NCBI RefSeq assembly: GCF_902686445.1
Contig: NC_062214.1
Coordinates: forward strand, 51,557,177-51,621,176
Direction of reading: 5' to 3'
Length of the DNA: 64,000 bases
Origin: Sciurus carolinensis
Lineage: Eukaryota > Chordata > Mammalia > Rodentia > Sciuridae
Every line of letters starts with the position of its first letter. The first letter of the stretch is position 1. The notes under the pieces were generated by a model. It did no database searches. It saw only the letters and a list, made by a program, of their open reading frames with translations, and was not told the origin of the DNA. Positions 48,335 through 60,346 of the stretch are shown here, piece after piece. A program made the position numbers and the translations under genes.

Positions 48335-50245
48335 TCCGGGACTGTCCTAAGGATGGAGGGCAATCATGCCTACACTAGCTATCCATTTTTAAGAATGAGC
48401 TTCTTACACTTTCTCTATCCATCAGGCAAGTATTTCTCAAAGTTGATCTCTATGACATTGCCAGAAAGGTAAATATTCAAGTGCATGAATTGCAAATAGG
48501 GAACTAAGCAAATATAAATGGTGAATCATTGAGCAAAGGAATATCTTGCCCAGTGTTTCCTGCAATAGGGCTCCCAGCACATTTTATTTTTCCTGTTTTC
48601 TCTAATCATATGCAGTTCTATAATTAACTTCTTACTGCTTTTGAAAGAGTAGGAAAACTATTTGCTGAAGGAAAAGGCTTGATAATATTCACACAAATAT
48701 GTATGTTTCTCTGACATATGCTGTTCTTAAAATCAGCTGCTATTTTTGTATACATCCCATATTCTAAACTCCTGCAGGAATATTCTGGAGTTTCCTACTC
48801 ACTGTCGATTACCTTGTAAAATGTGTTTTATTAATGGCAGCGATTGCTTTCTGACCTCCTTGCCATGATCCATTTCCATCCATTAAGGCACTACATTATC
48901 TACTTTAGAAAAACATGAATCATAAATGAAATATTGATTTAAAAAGTCATAAACTGCTTTACATTAAAAACAATTCCTATGAAGCAAAATTTCTAAACTG
49001 AAATAAGAATTCATGCAATTTTGAAGGTGTAGTGCAATTCAACCACCTATTAGTGATCAGGCAATTATGTTCACGTATAGTTTCTTTTAATGAGAAACTC
49101 ATTTTTAAGATCTTCACATTACATGTCATTTGAACTTATCATTAGTTTATTGCATACATTCAGAGGGAAACTTCAGTCTCAGTTTCAGAAAGGAAAATGA
49201 AAACCATTCAGTAAAGGAAATCATACTAGGTTACCATTACCAAATATGATGTAGTGTCTTTCAATAATGTTAGATTTCTTTACAGTACACTAAAAGAAAT
49301 TCGATCTTCTGTGACAAGTGAGGCACTAGGTATTTCCAGAAGTACAAAAGTGTGTTAATAAATGGAATCGTGCGAAGCAAGTGGCTAAATTCATTGTGAT
49401 AGGCGATCATCTCTTTTGGACAAGACTTCATCCTCACCATCTGGGAAGGATTATGGTTTATGCAGGGAGGAGTTAGCTCTGTCTTTATAAAAATATAGTC
49501 CAGAGCTGAGATACTGCATCTCTGAAATAAATAACTAGACTTCAAGTATGCTAATTGAGAGGATGGGATGCTGAACTCTGTTGTCTTCTGACCTCAGTTT
49601 TTAAGCAAGGTCAGGTCCTCAGATGCCTGAAAGGAAGATGTTTTCTCAAAGTAAGCCAGTCTTATGGGGAAAATAGATCATACTTACATATAATCTGTAG
49701 CCCATGACTCACAGAGGAAACACATCTGATATCATGTGAGCTCATTTACATGCTGAGACAGCCAAGTAAATGGATTATGAACATGGATGTTCATGGCCTT
49801 ATTACTGAAGTCTCAGTAAAGATGAAATAAATGAATATGTTGCCTCATGTACCACAAACCAGTAAGGACCTCTTTCTATGCCTTCCCCTTAATTTTATAG
49901 TGAACCTAGATTCACCTTCATTTTCTAAGCATTTTGCTTCCCACATAAGAGGAAAACTTGGATAAGAATATCCACACTGTATGAGTTTGGGTCATTTGTG
50001 CAAGGCACCACCAATCAAAAAAAAAAAAAAATGAGGAGGTTACATTAGCTACTTTTAAGGTATTCTCTTTAAAAGGCTTAAAAATTCTGATGTTTCTCAC
50101 CTTTTCTTGATCAATTAAATCCCATTAAAATAAATATCTTCATAGCTAAATAACCAGGAATATTGCATCAAGATAATGTTAAGGAACTAAAATATGGAAA
50201 GATAGAAGAGAAAAAGAGAAATAAGAGTATAAGCCTAGAAAAAAA
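48335..50245. other. Unassigned 1.9-kb stretch, no gene seen
   Basis: No repeat family I can name. Low-copy-looking, so a candidate for unique sequence. A 14-A run lies at 50018-50031. Confidence 0.4.
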
Positions 50246-50249
50246 GGTG

Positions 50250-50985
50250 AGGGGTACAGCAATGTATTATAATTACACTCCTATCTGAATTTCTTATAAA
50301 GCTGTACATACTCTTATCATATGATCCACCAATTGCATTTCTTGGTATTTATCCCTAAAAGTTGAAAATTTATTTCCACACAAAAACCTGCACATGTATG
50401 TTTATAGCCATTTTATTTTAAAAAAAATCACCAAAACTTTGAAGTAGCCAAGATGTCCTTCATTAGGTGCAAGGATAGATTGTGGTATTGTGGTATATCC
50501 AGACAATGAGATATCATGAGCTATCAAACTATGAAAAGACAGGGAGGAAACTGAAATGCTTATTACTAAGTAAAAGCAGCTAATATGAAAAGGCTACATA
50601 CAACATTTATGTGACATTCTAGAAAAGGAGGAACCATAAAGACTGTAAAAATATCAGTAGTTACCAGAAGTTGGATGTGACTGAGAGTATCAATAGGCAG
50701 AGCACCGAGGAATTTTAGGGTAGTAAAAACACCCTGTATGGTACTACAGTTATGTATACCTTTCATTATACATTTATCCAAATTCACAGAAAGAACAGCA
50801 CCAAGAATGAACCCTAAACTAAGGATTTGGGGTTAGAATAATATCAATGCAGTTTCAATAGGGATGTTGATTGTGGAGTAGGTGGTGGGCATGCAGAAAG
50901 GACAACTGGGAGATCTCTGTACTGTCTTCATTTCACTGCGAACCTGAAACTAAAAATATAAGGTCTTTGAAAATAAACCAATAAA
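50250..50985 (+). mobile_element. Old L1ME/L1M 3' end
   Basis: Sense order: 'catatgatccaccaattgca', 'ttatccctaaaagttgaaaa', 'gggatgttgattgtggagta', 'ctctgtactgtcttcatttc', 'ataaggtctttgaaaataaa'. Confidence 0.75.
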
Positions 50986-51389
50986 TGTACATTCTAGAGA
51001 GATGGGGTGGAAGAAAGGTAGAGAAGAGATTTTTCAAAGAAAATAAAAGGAAGCAAGGAGGACACAGGGAAGAACAAGAGGGACATAAAGAAAGAGTTCA
51101 AAAAGGACAAATGCAGGAGATGAGTGAGCAGCCCTCACCCCAGCTAGGAACTGCTTACGGTGCAGAAAAAAAATCTTGAGGTTCAAGGTGCAATGGAGTG
51201 AGAGTAGGTTTCAGTTAGCCATGTGGAAGGAATCAGAAAACAGGACTTCAGAGCATAACCTTCCACTGTTATGGAACCCTCACTCTGCAGGACAATAGGG
51301 TTTGATCCAAAGTAGAACTTGTTCTGAATGCAGAGAAGACTATAGTTGTATTCACAGTAAAACATACTCTTTGAATTTGAATAACATCT

Positions 51390-51449
51390 TCATTATGAAT
51401 TGAATATTTGGGTCCCTCCCCTCAAAATTTTAAATGTTGGAATCCAAAT
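51390..51449 (+). mobile_element. MaLR (MST/THE1-like) LTR, left part
   Basis: 'tgaatatttgggtccctccc' and 'tcaaaattttaaatgttgga' are the usual start of a MaLR LTR. It stops at the retroviral mosaic and resumes at 53692. Confidence 0.7.
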
Positions 51450-52576
51450 TGACTTTACTTTATTACTGGTGAGACTGGCTTGCTGGATGATTAAGATCAA
51501 ACTTAGAGATTGAGATTAAATACAGAGTCCAAGAAAAACCAGTATTTGGTTCTTGCCCTCAAAGTCAGCCTGAATCCGGGGAACAAGAGCTCTAAGGAGC
51601 TTTGCAACTCTGGGTCACAGGACCTCCCCATCAGGGAGATTTATGAGACCACTGGAGGATGAAAAGCCAATCAGTGCACCTGCAGCAGAGGAGGGTCATT
51701 GGAAAAGGGAGACATCCCTGATGTTTCCAAGGGAAGCCATCTCATCAAGGAGACCCTACTTAGCCAATGCCACTAAAGGAGCTAAGAAGCTGCTCTCAAG
51801 TTCCCCATGAGTGACCCCTGTGGGAACTCAGCTGACTCTTAACAAGACAGGAACAAGTCAATTTGACCAGCTTGATCTTAAATATCTAGCAAAACAGTTA
51901 AAACCAAAACATAACCATTCTTGGGCATTTAAAAGAAACAATAGTTAAATGTAACTTAAAATATACACTTATGTTAGCCCACTAGAATACAGACTAGAAG
52001 CTACAAAAGAAAGATTTTTAGGCAAATGTGCCTGGTAACTATCAAGAGAAACTGCCAGAGTCAGAAAATTTTAGTCAATTTAAGGCCTACAGATCTTCCT
52101 AAGCAACACAGGTAGACTTAAATCTATGTTTGCTAGTATGATTATATAGCCCTACGTAACAGAAATATAGAGATCTCTACTAAATACAGCTCATACCAAT
52201 AAAAGGATATTTTACAAAAATCAGATGACATTAAGTTGCTTAGCTATATTTTCTGGGGACATCAATGACATTAAGAGTTAAATGTTGCATTTACATTTCT
52301 GATAACTTGGACAATGTTAAAGTTTCCAAATAAAGGTCTTGTCCTCTCCAGCCTTTGTAAGGCCTTGCTATGGGAAAAACTTCTCAGTTCTTCCACCACC
52401 TGGTGATAGATTATTGACATCTGTCATCTTCATAATATTCATTGACATGTTCCAGATGCTGCAACATTTATTTTGTATTAATCTCATTTCAGTACTCACG
52501 TCTTTTTGTTTCTCTCTCATAGAAGCACCCACCCCCAGATGACTTTACAACCTGCTCTTCCCCAACTAGACTTCTA

Positions 52577-52721
52577 CCATGAACCCTTTGATTGACCCGA
52601 TTTCTAAAAGGGAACTCCGACTGCTTGCCCCACACTGCCCCTTTCCAGCTCGAAGCAGCCAGAGCAGTCATCACTCCCTTTCCTTACAGTAGTGAAGTGT
52701 TCCTAAAGCAAAAGGGGGGAA
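52577..52721 (+). pseudogene. Retroviral env carboxy-terminal remnant A
   Basis: Frame-shifted sequence resembling the end of a gammaretrovirus-like envelope transmembrane subunit, followed by the purine tract 'aaaagggggga' just before the LTR start at 52722. Broken by stops; not a usable protein. Confidence 0.4.
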
Positions 52722-53180
52722 TGAAGCCAGAATTGGGGACAGGCAGTTAGTGTAGAAATAGGGGATCAGGTCAAATGGAGGAAATGGAGACCATGAAAGC
52801 CATCTGCCTCTGAAAGTTGGAGACTGCCCCTAGGAGAATGGGATGTCAAGGATCTGCAGAGTCCATTGATTACCAGATTTACCTGCCTTTATCAAGGCCT
52901 GCAGGCAAGGAGCTACTAATGAATGTCCCCGGGTCCTTACCTGACTGAATCATTTTGACCTTCCCCTGCCCATTCACTTCTCACTTTATGCATCTCACCT
53001 GCAAAACCAGGCCTAGTCACAAAGGCAGGAAGGAGAGATAAGGGAGAGAACTGGAGAAAAAAAGAGACCTTAACCTATAAAGGATGTAGGGTGCACTCAC
53101 TTTTTTAGAATATCAGCCATGGCCCCCTTCTCCCTTCTGGGAGAGGTCTGTGTTATTATCTTTACATAGAACCTGCTTAA
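52722..53180 (+). mobile_element. LTR-like segment A
   Basis: It starts with 'tgaagccagaa' directly after a polypurine tract. A TATA-like 'tataaa' lies at 53076-53081, followed by a pyrimidine-rich R-like region. The right end is not clear. Confidence 0.5.
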
Positions 53181-53348
53181 TATGCTAAATCCTACTATAG
53201 TGTTAGGATTAGCCTGTATACTCTTCCTTATAATAATTGCAGTTCTTAAATGTTTGTGGTCCATTTTCAACAAAAGAATCACAAGGGTTCAGGTCAATCA
53301 AGTCCTACTGAAGGAATCCCTTGTCCAGATTAATAAAAATGGGGGAAA
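53181..53348 (+). pseudogene. Retroviral env carboxy-terminal remnant B and polypurine tract
   Basis: An open stretch of about 55 codons (53182-53348) with a hydrophobic run of about 20 residues followed by a basic cytoplasmic-tail-like part, as in retroviral transmembrane subunits. It leads into 'aaaaatgggggaaa' (53335-53348), which would prime plus-strand synthesis at the LTR start. The rest of env is absent. Confidence 0.5.
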
Positions 53349-53691
53349 TGTTGGTAGAAATCCTAGTTCTTGGCTGGCAGCAATGGACATCTCAAGTGTG
53401 TAAGGAAAACTTGTGGGGAGGAGCGTTCCACTTTGGCTACCTAGGAAAGTAAACAACTGCCCCAAATTGACTCAAATGTTACCAAGGGAACCGGTATTGG
53501 AACCTGGTGGTCTGATCCCCTGTGGCACATTCTGAATGAGCAAGAAACCTGTAAAATGTATAGCTGTTCCTGCAATAAACGAGTTTGCAGGCTGCTTGCC
53601 ACAGTTTGCTTCCACCCAATTCCTGGAGTCTGGGTCTTGACTCTGCACCCTTACCCTGCATATGAGGTAGCCTGGCATAAGAGAAACTACA
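53349..53691 (+). mobile_element. LTR B (343 bp)
   Basis: It begins 'tgttggtagaa' right after the polypurine tract and ends '...aaactaca'. A polyadenylation signal AATAAA lies at 53574-53579, followed by a T/G-rich U5-like region. Confidence 0.68.
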
Positions 53692-53697
53692 CCAAAT

Positions 53698-53970
53698 TTC
53701 CAATGTGAAAGAATAAAGAGATGGTGCCTTGGGAGACACTTTGATCATGAAGGTGGAGTCTTCATGAATGTGGTTAACACCCTTATAAAAGAAACCAAAG
53801 AGAGCTCAGGATACAACCTACAACCCAGAAGTGACCCCTCAGCAGAGCCCAACTATGCTGGCATCCTGATCTTGGACTTCCAGCCTACAAAATGGTTTAA
53901 AATAAGCCACCCAGTCTATGATACTTTTTTTATTTACCAAATTGCTCTCCTAAACCATAGGACCAACTTG
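53698..53970 (+). mobile_element. MaLR (MST/THE1-like) LTR, right part
   Basis: 'gtgccttgggagacactttg', 'catgaaggtggagtcttcat', 'acccttataaaagaaaccaa' and 'ataagccacccagtctatga' match the rest of a MaLR LTR, including its TATA region. Confidence 0.82.
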
Positions 53971-53974
53971 TCTA

Positions 53975-55130
53975 GTCTTGTTTAACAGTATGGACCATGT
54001 CAGCAAGTTTCCTGCCTTCTCACTAATGGGATTCAACCAATTCTGATTCCATCTAATAGTTGGACTCAAGTGATTAGAAGTGCCACCGGAGATGAGAGAA
54101 GGGAAGAGAGTACAGTCACAGTATTTAATTCCCCTGGTGTCTTCTGTCAAAGATAAGCAAAGTCAGACACCAGTTAAAGTTGCCAGAACAGATTTTGTTC
54201 AGTAATAACTATTGCAATAGAGCAGAGTCTGGCATGAATTGAACTTTGCCAAATAGAAAAGCAAGAACACTTTTAAAGATTAGGAGATGCTGGGGGAAAA
54301 TTACTGAAGGGTGAAATGGGGGTTTGGGTCCATGCGAGTAGGCTACTGGGGGCTGGATAATTGGTGCATGTGTCAGAGTTAGGCTCTGGTCCTCCTGCAA
54401 AGACTGGGAGACAAGGGGTCCCATCTTTGTGTATGGGTTTTGACAGCCTTTAGCTTTTCCTAGCAGGCATGGCATTGAGCTATTATAAAAGCTCACTGTT
54501 TGTTTAAGTCTCTTGGTAGGAGTGTGGACAGAGTCCTCCAGTGTCACGTTCTGTTGCACTTCTCATTTCCCTGACAGGTCATTTCCACATTGACTGCATC
54601 CCTTGACTGAAGGTTTCAGCTCTTGACCAACCTTCTTATTGCCCTTTCTCTAGTTGGGTTCTGGCACCCACCCCACCCCTTCTCTTGCCTCATCAGGTGT
54701 AGGAGTGGGTAGTTGTACTCTTGTTATTAATGCTATTGTATACCATGACCACACTTTTGTAAAGAGTCATTTCATAAATATGGGGTAACTGCAGTTATTG
54801 ATATTCTGATCATTCCCCTTGAGTCTTTTGGTGTTTTCTGGTTGACTTCTAACTGCCTCCACCTGCATCCTGTGACCTTGGACTTCTTCCTAGAACTTTG
54901 AAAGGCTGCTTCATGTACAACTTCAGTAGACTAGTGGTGCTGGGAAATTAACAACCTGGGCCAGTCTTAGCCAGTGAGTCTCAGGAGTTGGTTAAAAAAA
55001 AACAAAAAAAAACAAAAAAAACCACCCCAGTTCTCTCATCCTTGAGTGGGATCATTATAAGGTATGTATTCTCTACTAGCTTACATTTTTCCTATGTAGA
55101 AAATTCTGGTCATCTTTTGTCCATTATCTA
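53975..55130. other. Unassigned sequence
   Basis: No gene recognised. A short (A7-9C)n run lies at 54994-55021. Confidence 0.4.
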
Positions 55131-55134
55131 TTCC

Positions 55135-55550
55135 TGAATATGAAGCTAACCTAAATGTGAAGTGACTTACAATCAAATATTTTATTTGCTTCTAGTTCAG
55201 TGAGTGAGAAAGTTTCATTGGGCTAAACTGGGCATTCTTTCTAGGGTTTCATCTGAGATTATTTGTTTGGCAGTAATGGGGGATCACATAGTGCCAGGTT
55301 TCCTGGGGACCCTCAAGTTAGAATGGCTCATTATGCCCCACATGGTCTCAGCCTCTAAGAGGCCAGTGTGGCTCCACTGTCTCAGAGCATTCCCAAATGG
55401 GTAAGAGAAGAAACACCAAGATATCTTGAGACCTCATCCCAATATCATTTCCACTGTGTTCTGTTGATCAAAGCAAGTCACAAAATCAGCCCAGATTCAA
55501 GGGCTAGGGAAATGAACTTGCTCCTAAGAATGTCCATTCAGTCTCCATTA
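55135..55550. repeat. Possible dispersed mammalian repeat, family not assigned
   Basis: 'caaagcaagtcacaaaatca' followed by 'gcccagattcaagggctagg' and the preceding 'gcccagtttcctgggg'-like blocks resemble a widespread interspersed repeat, but I cannot name it. Confidence 0.4.
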
Positions 55551-56160
55551 CCCTCTCCATGGCTGCCTTCTTCCCTCTGTGGCATCCTGCCCGCTCCTAG
55601 TATCCTTTTCGCCTACCAAATAAGTACTTGCACTAAAATTCTTGTCTCAAAGTTTAAATGATCCCAAATTAAGACAAAACTCCCTTGAAATTATCTTCAG
55701 TGTTTTATTTACTGATTGCTAATTCAGAATGGTATTAGAGATCATCATGTAACTTAGCTTCAGGCTTGAAAAAGTCACAGGGTTTAGAAACACCCACATA
55801 ACATTGCCCCTAAGAGGAGAGGGGGTCTCAATGTGATAAACATTACTGTTACTCCCCAACATATCTGATGACCCTTCCCTTTCATTGACATGAGGGGATT
55901 ATGTTTCCTTCATGTGGCCATATGGCTTTCTTTGGCCAATGGAAGGGGGATAGATTATGCATGCTTGCCTTGCAAAAGAGGCATGGAAGTATTAAAATAT
56001 CAATACTCCAGGGCTTCTCCTTAAGTAAATAAGTAGCTGGGAGGAAACTCAATGGAAAGGCCTGAGCAATAACACTCCTCCCCCAGAATGATAACTCAGG
56101 TGTGGCAGATAGTTTTCTCAATAGGGAGCTCTTAGGAGTGTGGTGCCACAACTGTGTTTG
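55551..56160. other. Unassigned sequence
   Basis: No gene. A 197-codon minus-strand frame that starts in the L1 at 56475 reads into this stretch and is an antisense artefact. Confidence 0.4.
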
Positions 56161-56162
56161 AT

Positions 56163-56610
56163 CAATAAATAGGTAAAGAATACAAATGATCAATAAATAT
56201 ATGAAAAAGTGTTCAACATCTCTAACAACTAGAGAAATGCAAATTAAAATTACACTGAAATTCCATCTCACTCCAGCCAAAATGGCAATCATCAAGAATA
56301 CAAGTAACAACAAATGTTGGTGAAGATATGGGGAAAAGAGAACACTCAAACATTCTTTGTGGGACTGCATATTGGTGCAAGCCCTCTTTTCCAGAGGACT
56401 TTCAGTAATATGAAGACTCCTCAGCAAACTAGGAGTGGAAATACCATTTGACCCAGTCATTCTACTCCTTGGCATATATCCAAAGGATTTATAATGAGTA
56501 CACTACAGTGACACAGTCACATCAATGTTTATAGCAGCACAGTTCACAATAGCTAAGCTGTGGAGCCACTCTGGATGCCCATCAACAGAAGAATGGAAAA
56601 ACAAAGTGTG

Positions 56611-56673
<63 letters not shown>

Positions 56674-57105
56674 ATGGAATAGTACTCAGTCATAAAGAAG
56701 AATGATTTTATGACATTTGCCAATAAATGGATGGACCTAGATAATATCATACTAAGTGAAATAAGCCAATCCCCAAAACCAAAGGTTGAATATTTTTGTT
56801 GATATGTGGAAGCTAAATCATGATATAGGAGGGAGGAGAAGAGTAGAAATTCAGTAGATTAGAAAAAGGGAAACAAAAAAAGGGAGAGGGGATGGGAATA
56901 GAAAATACAGTAGAATAAATCTAACATAATTTTCCTATGTACACATATGAAAATACCTAAGTGAATCCCACTATCATGCCTGCCCACAAGAATGGGGTCC
57001 TAATTAGAATAAGATATAGACCATGCTTGTATAATTTTATCAAAATGGATTCTACTGTCAGGTATAACTAGGAAGAACAATTTAAAAAAATAAAATAAAA
57101 TAAAG
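56163..57105 (+). mobile_element. L1 3' end (5'-truncated, older copy)
   Basis: ORF2 tail ('gtgttcaacatctctaacaa', 'aaatgttggtgaagatatgg') through the 3' UTR ending 'ctactgtcaggtataactag' and an A-rich tail. The reading frame has many stops. A TG/TA microsatellite at 56605-56670 sits at the same ORF2 position as the expansions at 2921 and 47251. Confidence 0.9.
56605..56670. repeat. (TG)n(TA)n microsatellite inside L1
   Basis: About 24 bp of TG followed by about 42 bp of TA, replacing the short 'gtggtatatatatac' of intact L1. Confidence 0.93.
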
Positions 57106-57109
57106 TGAA

Positions 57110-57595
57110 TCAGTAGTCAGGACCCACAAGTTCCCCTGAATTCCTCTAGGAGTCAAAGTTAAACAGTAAAAACACTGCCTTACAAAATATATGTGGTAGT
57201 TTCTAGGGATAGTCAATTTACATGAGAAATTAGGACATTCAAGAAACTTCTAGATGAACATGATTTTTACTCCAAACTTTATATCTTGGCTATATTCTTC
57301 AAAATACCTATGACCAGTAAATTAATTATGCCCCACAAGTATCCTTTCCATCCATGATTAGTTCCATGAGATGAACATATGATTATTTTTACTTCTGCCG
57401 TTCTTCTGCTTTCTGAAGGTGTACAAAGTAAATGTGGACTTTTATCCTTCAGTGTTTGATGACAGTGATCATAAACACCCTGGTCATTATCCATTCTTTC
57501 TATGTCCCTCAGGCCTCTCAATGCCCTTAAATGTTCATTATGCACTTTTGTAACAAATTGTGTTATTTGTTCAATATATTAAACTACATAAGAAA
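57110..57595. other. Unassigned sequence
   Basis: No gene or repeat family recognised. Confidence 0.4.
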
Positions 57596-57599
57596 TAAA

Positions 57600-58175
57600 A
57601 ACAATCTATTTTTACAAAAATTTAAACAATAGGACAGTATCCTAAAATGCAAGTGCCCCCTGCCATCACCCTACATTCCCACTTCCCATGGTTCTCTCCA
57701 AAGGTTCATATTCTTTTTATCAGTGGATGTATATTCTTCCAGATCCCACTCCATTTACATATTACATTTGTGTATTCTAACAAGCAGTGTTGAGATTTGT
57801 TCTTGTGTTCACACAAATGGAATTATATTATAGTGTTTCCTTGCATTTCTGTATTTCCATTGAATATTAGTTTTAGAGATATTGCTATAATAGAACATTC
57901 CCAGATACCTCACTTTGTTTAAAGGTTGCAAAAGGGTTCCATAGTATAATTGCATCACAAATTAACACTGCCTTATGGGTAGCCTATTAGGCGATTTCCA
58001 TTTTTTCACTCGTGTAAACAATGCTAAAGTAAACATTTTTGTATATACAACTTTGTACTTATGTTCCAATATTTCTTATAGGATTGATTCCTGTTAGTAG
58101 AATTGTTTAATAGAATAATGAGACTCCAAGTTTTTTCAGAGTCTCTTATGGTATCCGCCTATAATTTCTATAGAC
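57600..58175 (-). mobile_element. Old L1M 3' region
   Basis: Antisense style: 'gcgatttccattttttcact', 'gtaaacaatgctaaagtaaa', 'ttataggattgattcctgtt'. Confidence 0.6.
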
Positions 58176-58179
58176 TAAA

Positions 58180-58640
58180 TTGTGGTAACCCAAAAATCCT
58201 TAAGTAGTGTATACAACAGCCAAATTTCACAAGACAGCATATTTTAGCCTAAGGCGAGATGCAGGTAGTGGTACTCAGAGCAGGGTGCTACTCTTAAAAC
58301 AAAACATAAGATGCATAGCATTGACTTCTGAGCCAGAGAGCAGAAAGTGATATTAGAAGCTAAAAAGATGGCAATCCACATTATGTAGTAGTGAAATATT
58401 TGATCAAACTCTTTCCATGATAACGTGAAAAGCAGATGATATGCCAAAGAAGTTGATGGCTTTAGGCAATGATATTGGGAAGCTAAATGCTATTGGCAAG
58501 TCTTGGTTATTATTGGCTGCATTTGACAAGGTATTAGACTAAATAGATTAAATGCATGAAAGAATCACCAGCTTGCAGAGATTAAAGGAACTAGAGTCTG
58601 GAAATTCCAGGACTACAGATTGAAAAATGAAACTGTTAGT
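58180..58640. other. Unassigned sequence
   Basis: No gene or repeat family recognised. Confidence 0.4.
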
Positions 58641-58644
58641 CATC

Positions 58645-59350
58645 ACGAAGCCTTCATCAACAAAGGCCAATTAATATTTAGCCTTGTCCAGTAGAAATGA
58701 CCACACTTAACACCCTGAGGTGATCTTAGACGAAACCAAACTCATTTATGCAGTATTCCCATAAAAATGCATAAACTAAACATAGGCATGACTGAAGAAT
58801 CAGACCAAACCAAACTGATAAATATTCAACAACTGATCAGTACTCTTCAAAAATACCAATGTCAAGAAAGACAAGGAAGGACACCAAAGATACATGAGAA
58901 TTAAATGCAATCTGTGATGCTGGATTTGAATAATAAAGAGCACTCTTGGGATAACTGAATAAACTTGGACTATAAGCTAGATAAGAATGGTACATCAATG
59001 TCAAATTATCTGAATGTGATTATTATCACATAATAGTTATTTAAAAGTGTGTCCTCATTACATGCTGAAATATTTAGGACTTAATGCCATCATCATTTTA
59101 TAAATTAACTTACTCTTAAGTGGTTTAGCTATAATAACTTACTCTCCAGTATTTTAGCAATAATAACAATAATGTGTATGTTTGTATGTGTGTGTCTAAA
59201 GCAAGCCAGGAAGAAAGAGAAAAATCAAAGAAAGAGAATGTGTGACAAAATATTGGTAATTGGTGAAAAGGAAAAGATCTTAGAGGAATTACACTATTCT
59301 TATTACTTCTGTCTATATTTGAAGTCTTTCAAAAGAAAAGTTCATTTTGT
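58645..59350 (+). mobile_element. Possible old L1M 3' UTR
   Basis: 'aaacttggactataagctag', 'cattacatgctgaaatattt', 'attggtaattggtgaaaagg' and 'ctatatttgaagtctttcaa' follow the order of an old LINE 3' end. Family uncertain. Confidence 0.45.
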
Positions 59351-59414
59351 AAATTAAACTTTGGAATAAGGTCACAATACCTTACACCTGACATCATTAG
59401 TGCTAAAACCTCTT

Positions 59415-59554
59415 TTTTAAAAAAAATATTTTTTTAGTTGTAGATGGACACAACACCTTTATTTTGTTTATTTTTATGTGGTGCTGAGGATCAAACTCAG
59501 TGCCTCACATGTGCTAGACAAGCGCTATATGACTGAGCCATGACCCCAGCGCCT
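59415..59554 (-). mobile_element. ID SINE with squirrel-type tail
   Basis: On the minus strand: 'ggcgctggggtcatggctca', B-box-like 'agtttgatcctcagcaccac', then 'gtgtccatctacaactaaaa'. The duplication 'taaaa(c/t)ctctt' (59404-59414, 59555-59565) bounds it. Confidence 0.9.
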
Positions 59555-59565
59555 TAAAATCTCTT

Positions 59566-60084
59566 AATAATGTAGTAACTGACAAATCAATGACTTTGAG
59601 TCAATGACCTGATGAAATGAGAATAAGAACATAGGTTTTCACAAAAGTTCAATGTTGTTAAGATACTCATTTCTCAAAACAGACTTGGGGTGTGGCTCTT
59701 TACAAATGCAGGTGACAAAAATCAAACTGGTTAAAGTCTAAACTAAGCTTTTTGTGAGTGTTATTGTCATGGAACCACCAGTCTCCACTAAAAGACTGAC
59801 TGATTAAAACTCAGTTCCCACCCTCCATGAGCAGGAAACTGGCAGAAAGAGAAGCTGGGCTTCCAAGGAAGTAGAAATAAAATGTATAACATTCAGCCCA
59901 GTGGAGTGGGGGTAAATGAAGTAGGAAATAAAATCTTAGTCAAATTAAAAATGAAGGCAAAAGAAAAGGAAAAATTATAGAATAAAATATGAGAAATGAA
60001 GCAAAGTGGTAGAAAATATATATTAAATAGAACAATCATGATGAATGAAAATGGGAGAAACTCACTGTTTAAAAGGCAAAGTCC
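59566..60084. other. Unassigned sequence before the L1
   Basis: AT-rich flank with no gene recognised. Confidence 0.4.
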
Positions 60085-60093
60085 GCAGTTTTT

Positions 60094-60104
60094 CAAGATG
60101 GCGG
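60094..60104 (+). promoter_or_regulatory. YY1-like site at the L1 5' end
   Basis: 'caagatggcgg' within about 10 bp of the inferred element start. Human L1 has 'caagatggccg' at the equivalent place, where YY1 fixes transcription initiation. Conservation of role is inference. Confidence 0.65.
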
Positions 60105-60346
60105 ACTAGAGGGTGGCTGCATTTCATGTTGCTCCAGGACTCAGGATTCAAAAGAGGAGATATTGAGAGACTTGGAACCAACTCAAAGCAGCCGGGTGAG
60201 TCTCTCCCATTGGAGAGGCGTCCTGGATGGGGCGGTAGTCCTGGAACGCAGGGAACTTTGTGAAGTAGAGTTGCCCAACGAGACACCCCTCCCCCCGCTG
60301 GAGCAGTGAACTTGGAGCATCATAGAGGAGGCTGCTCAGCACAGCA

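Larger units (their letters stand above)
51450..53691 (+). mobile_element. Degenerate endogenous retroviral mosaic inserted in a MaLR LTR
   Basis: A 2.24-kb block that opens with TG, closes with CA, and is flanked by the 6-bp repeat 'ccaaat' (51444-51449, 53692-53697). It contains a decayed internal stretch (51450-52575), a probable env tail with a polypurine tract (52577-52721), a first LTR-like segment (52722 to about 53180), a second env tail (about 53180-53334), a second polypurine tract (53335-53348) and a second LTR (53349-53691). There is no matching 5' LTR and all frames are broken. Two unrelated 3' ends in tandem imply nesting or recombination. Confidence 0.65.

Noticed and set aside
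51450..51850. Possible 5' LTR of the retroviral mosaic
   Set aside because: It begins with TG after the 6-bp repeat but shows no similarity to the LTR at 53349-53691, so I do not call it an LTR.
55882..56475. 197-codon minus-strand open frame, the second longest in the window
   Set aside because: Its first half is antisense to a plus-strand L1 ORF2 tail and the rest has no family resemblance, so it is chance.
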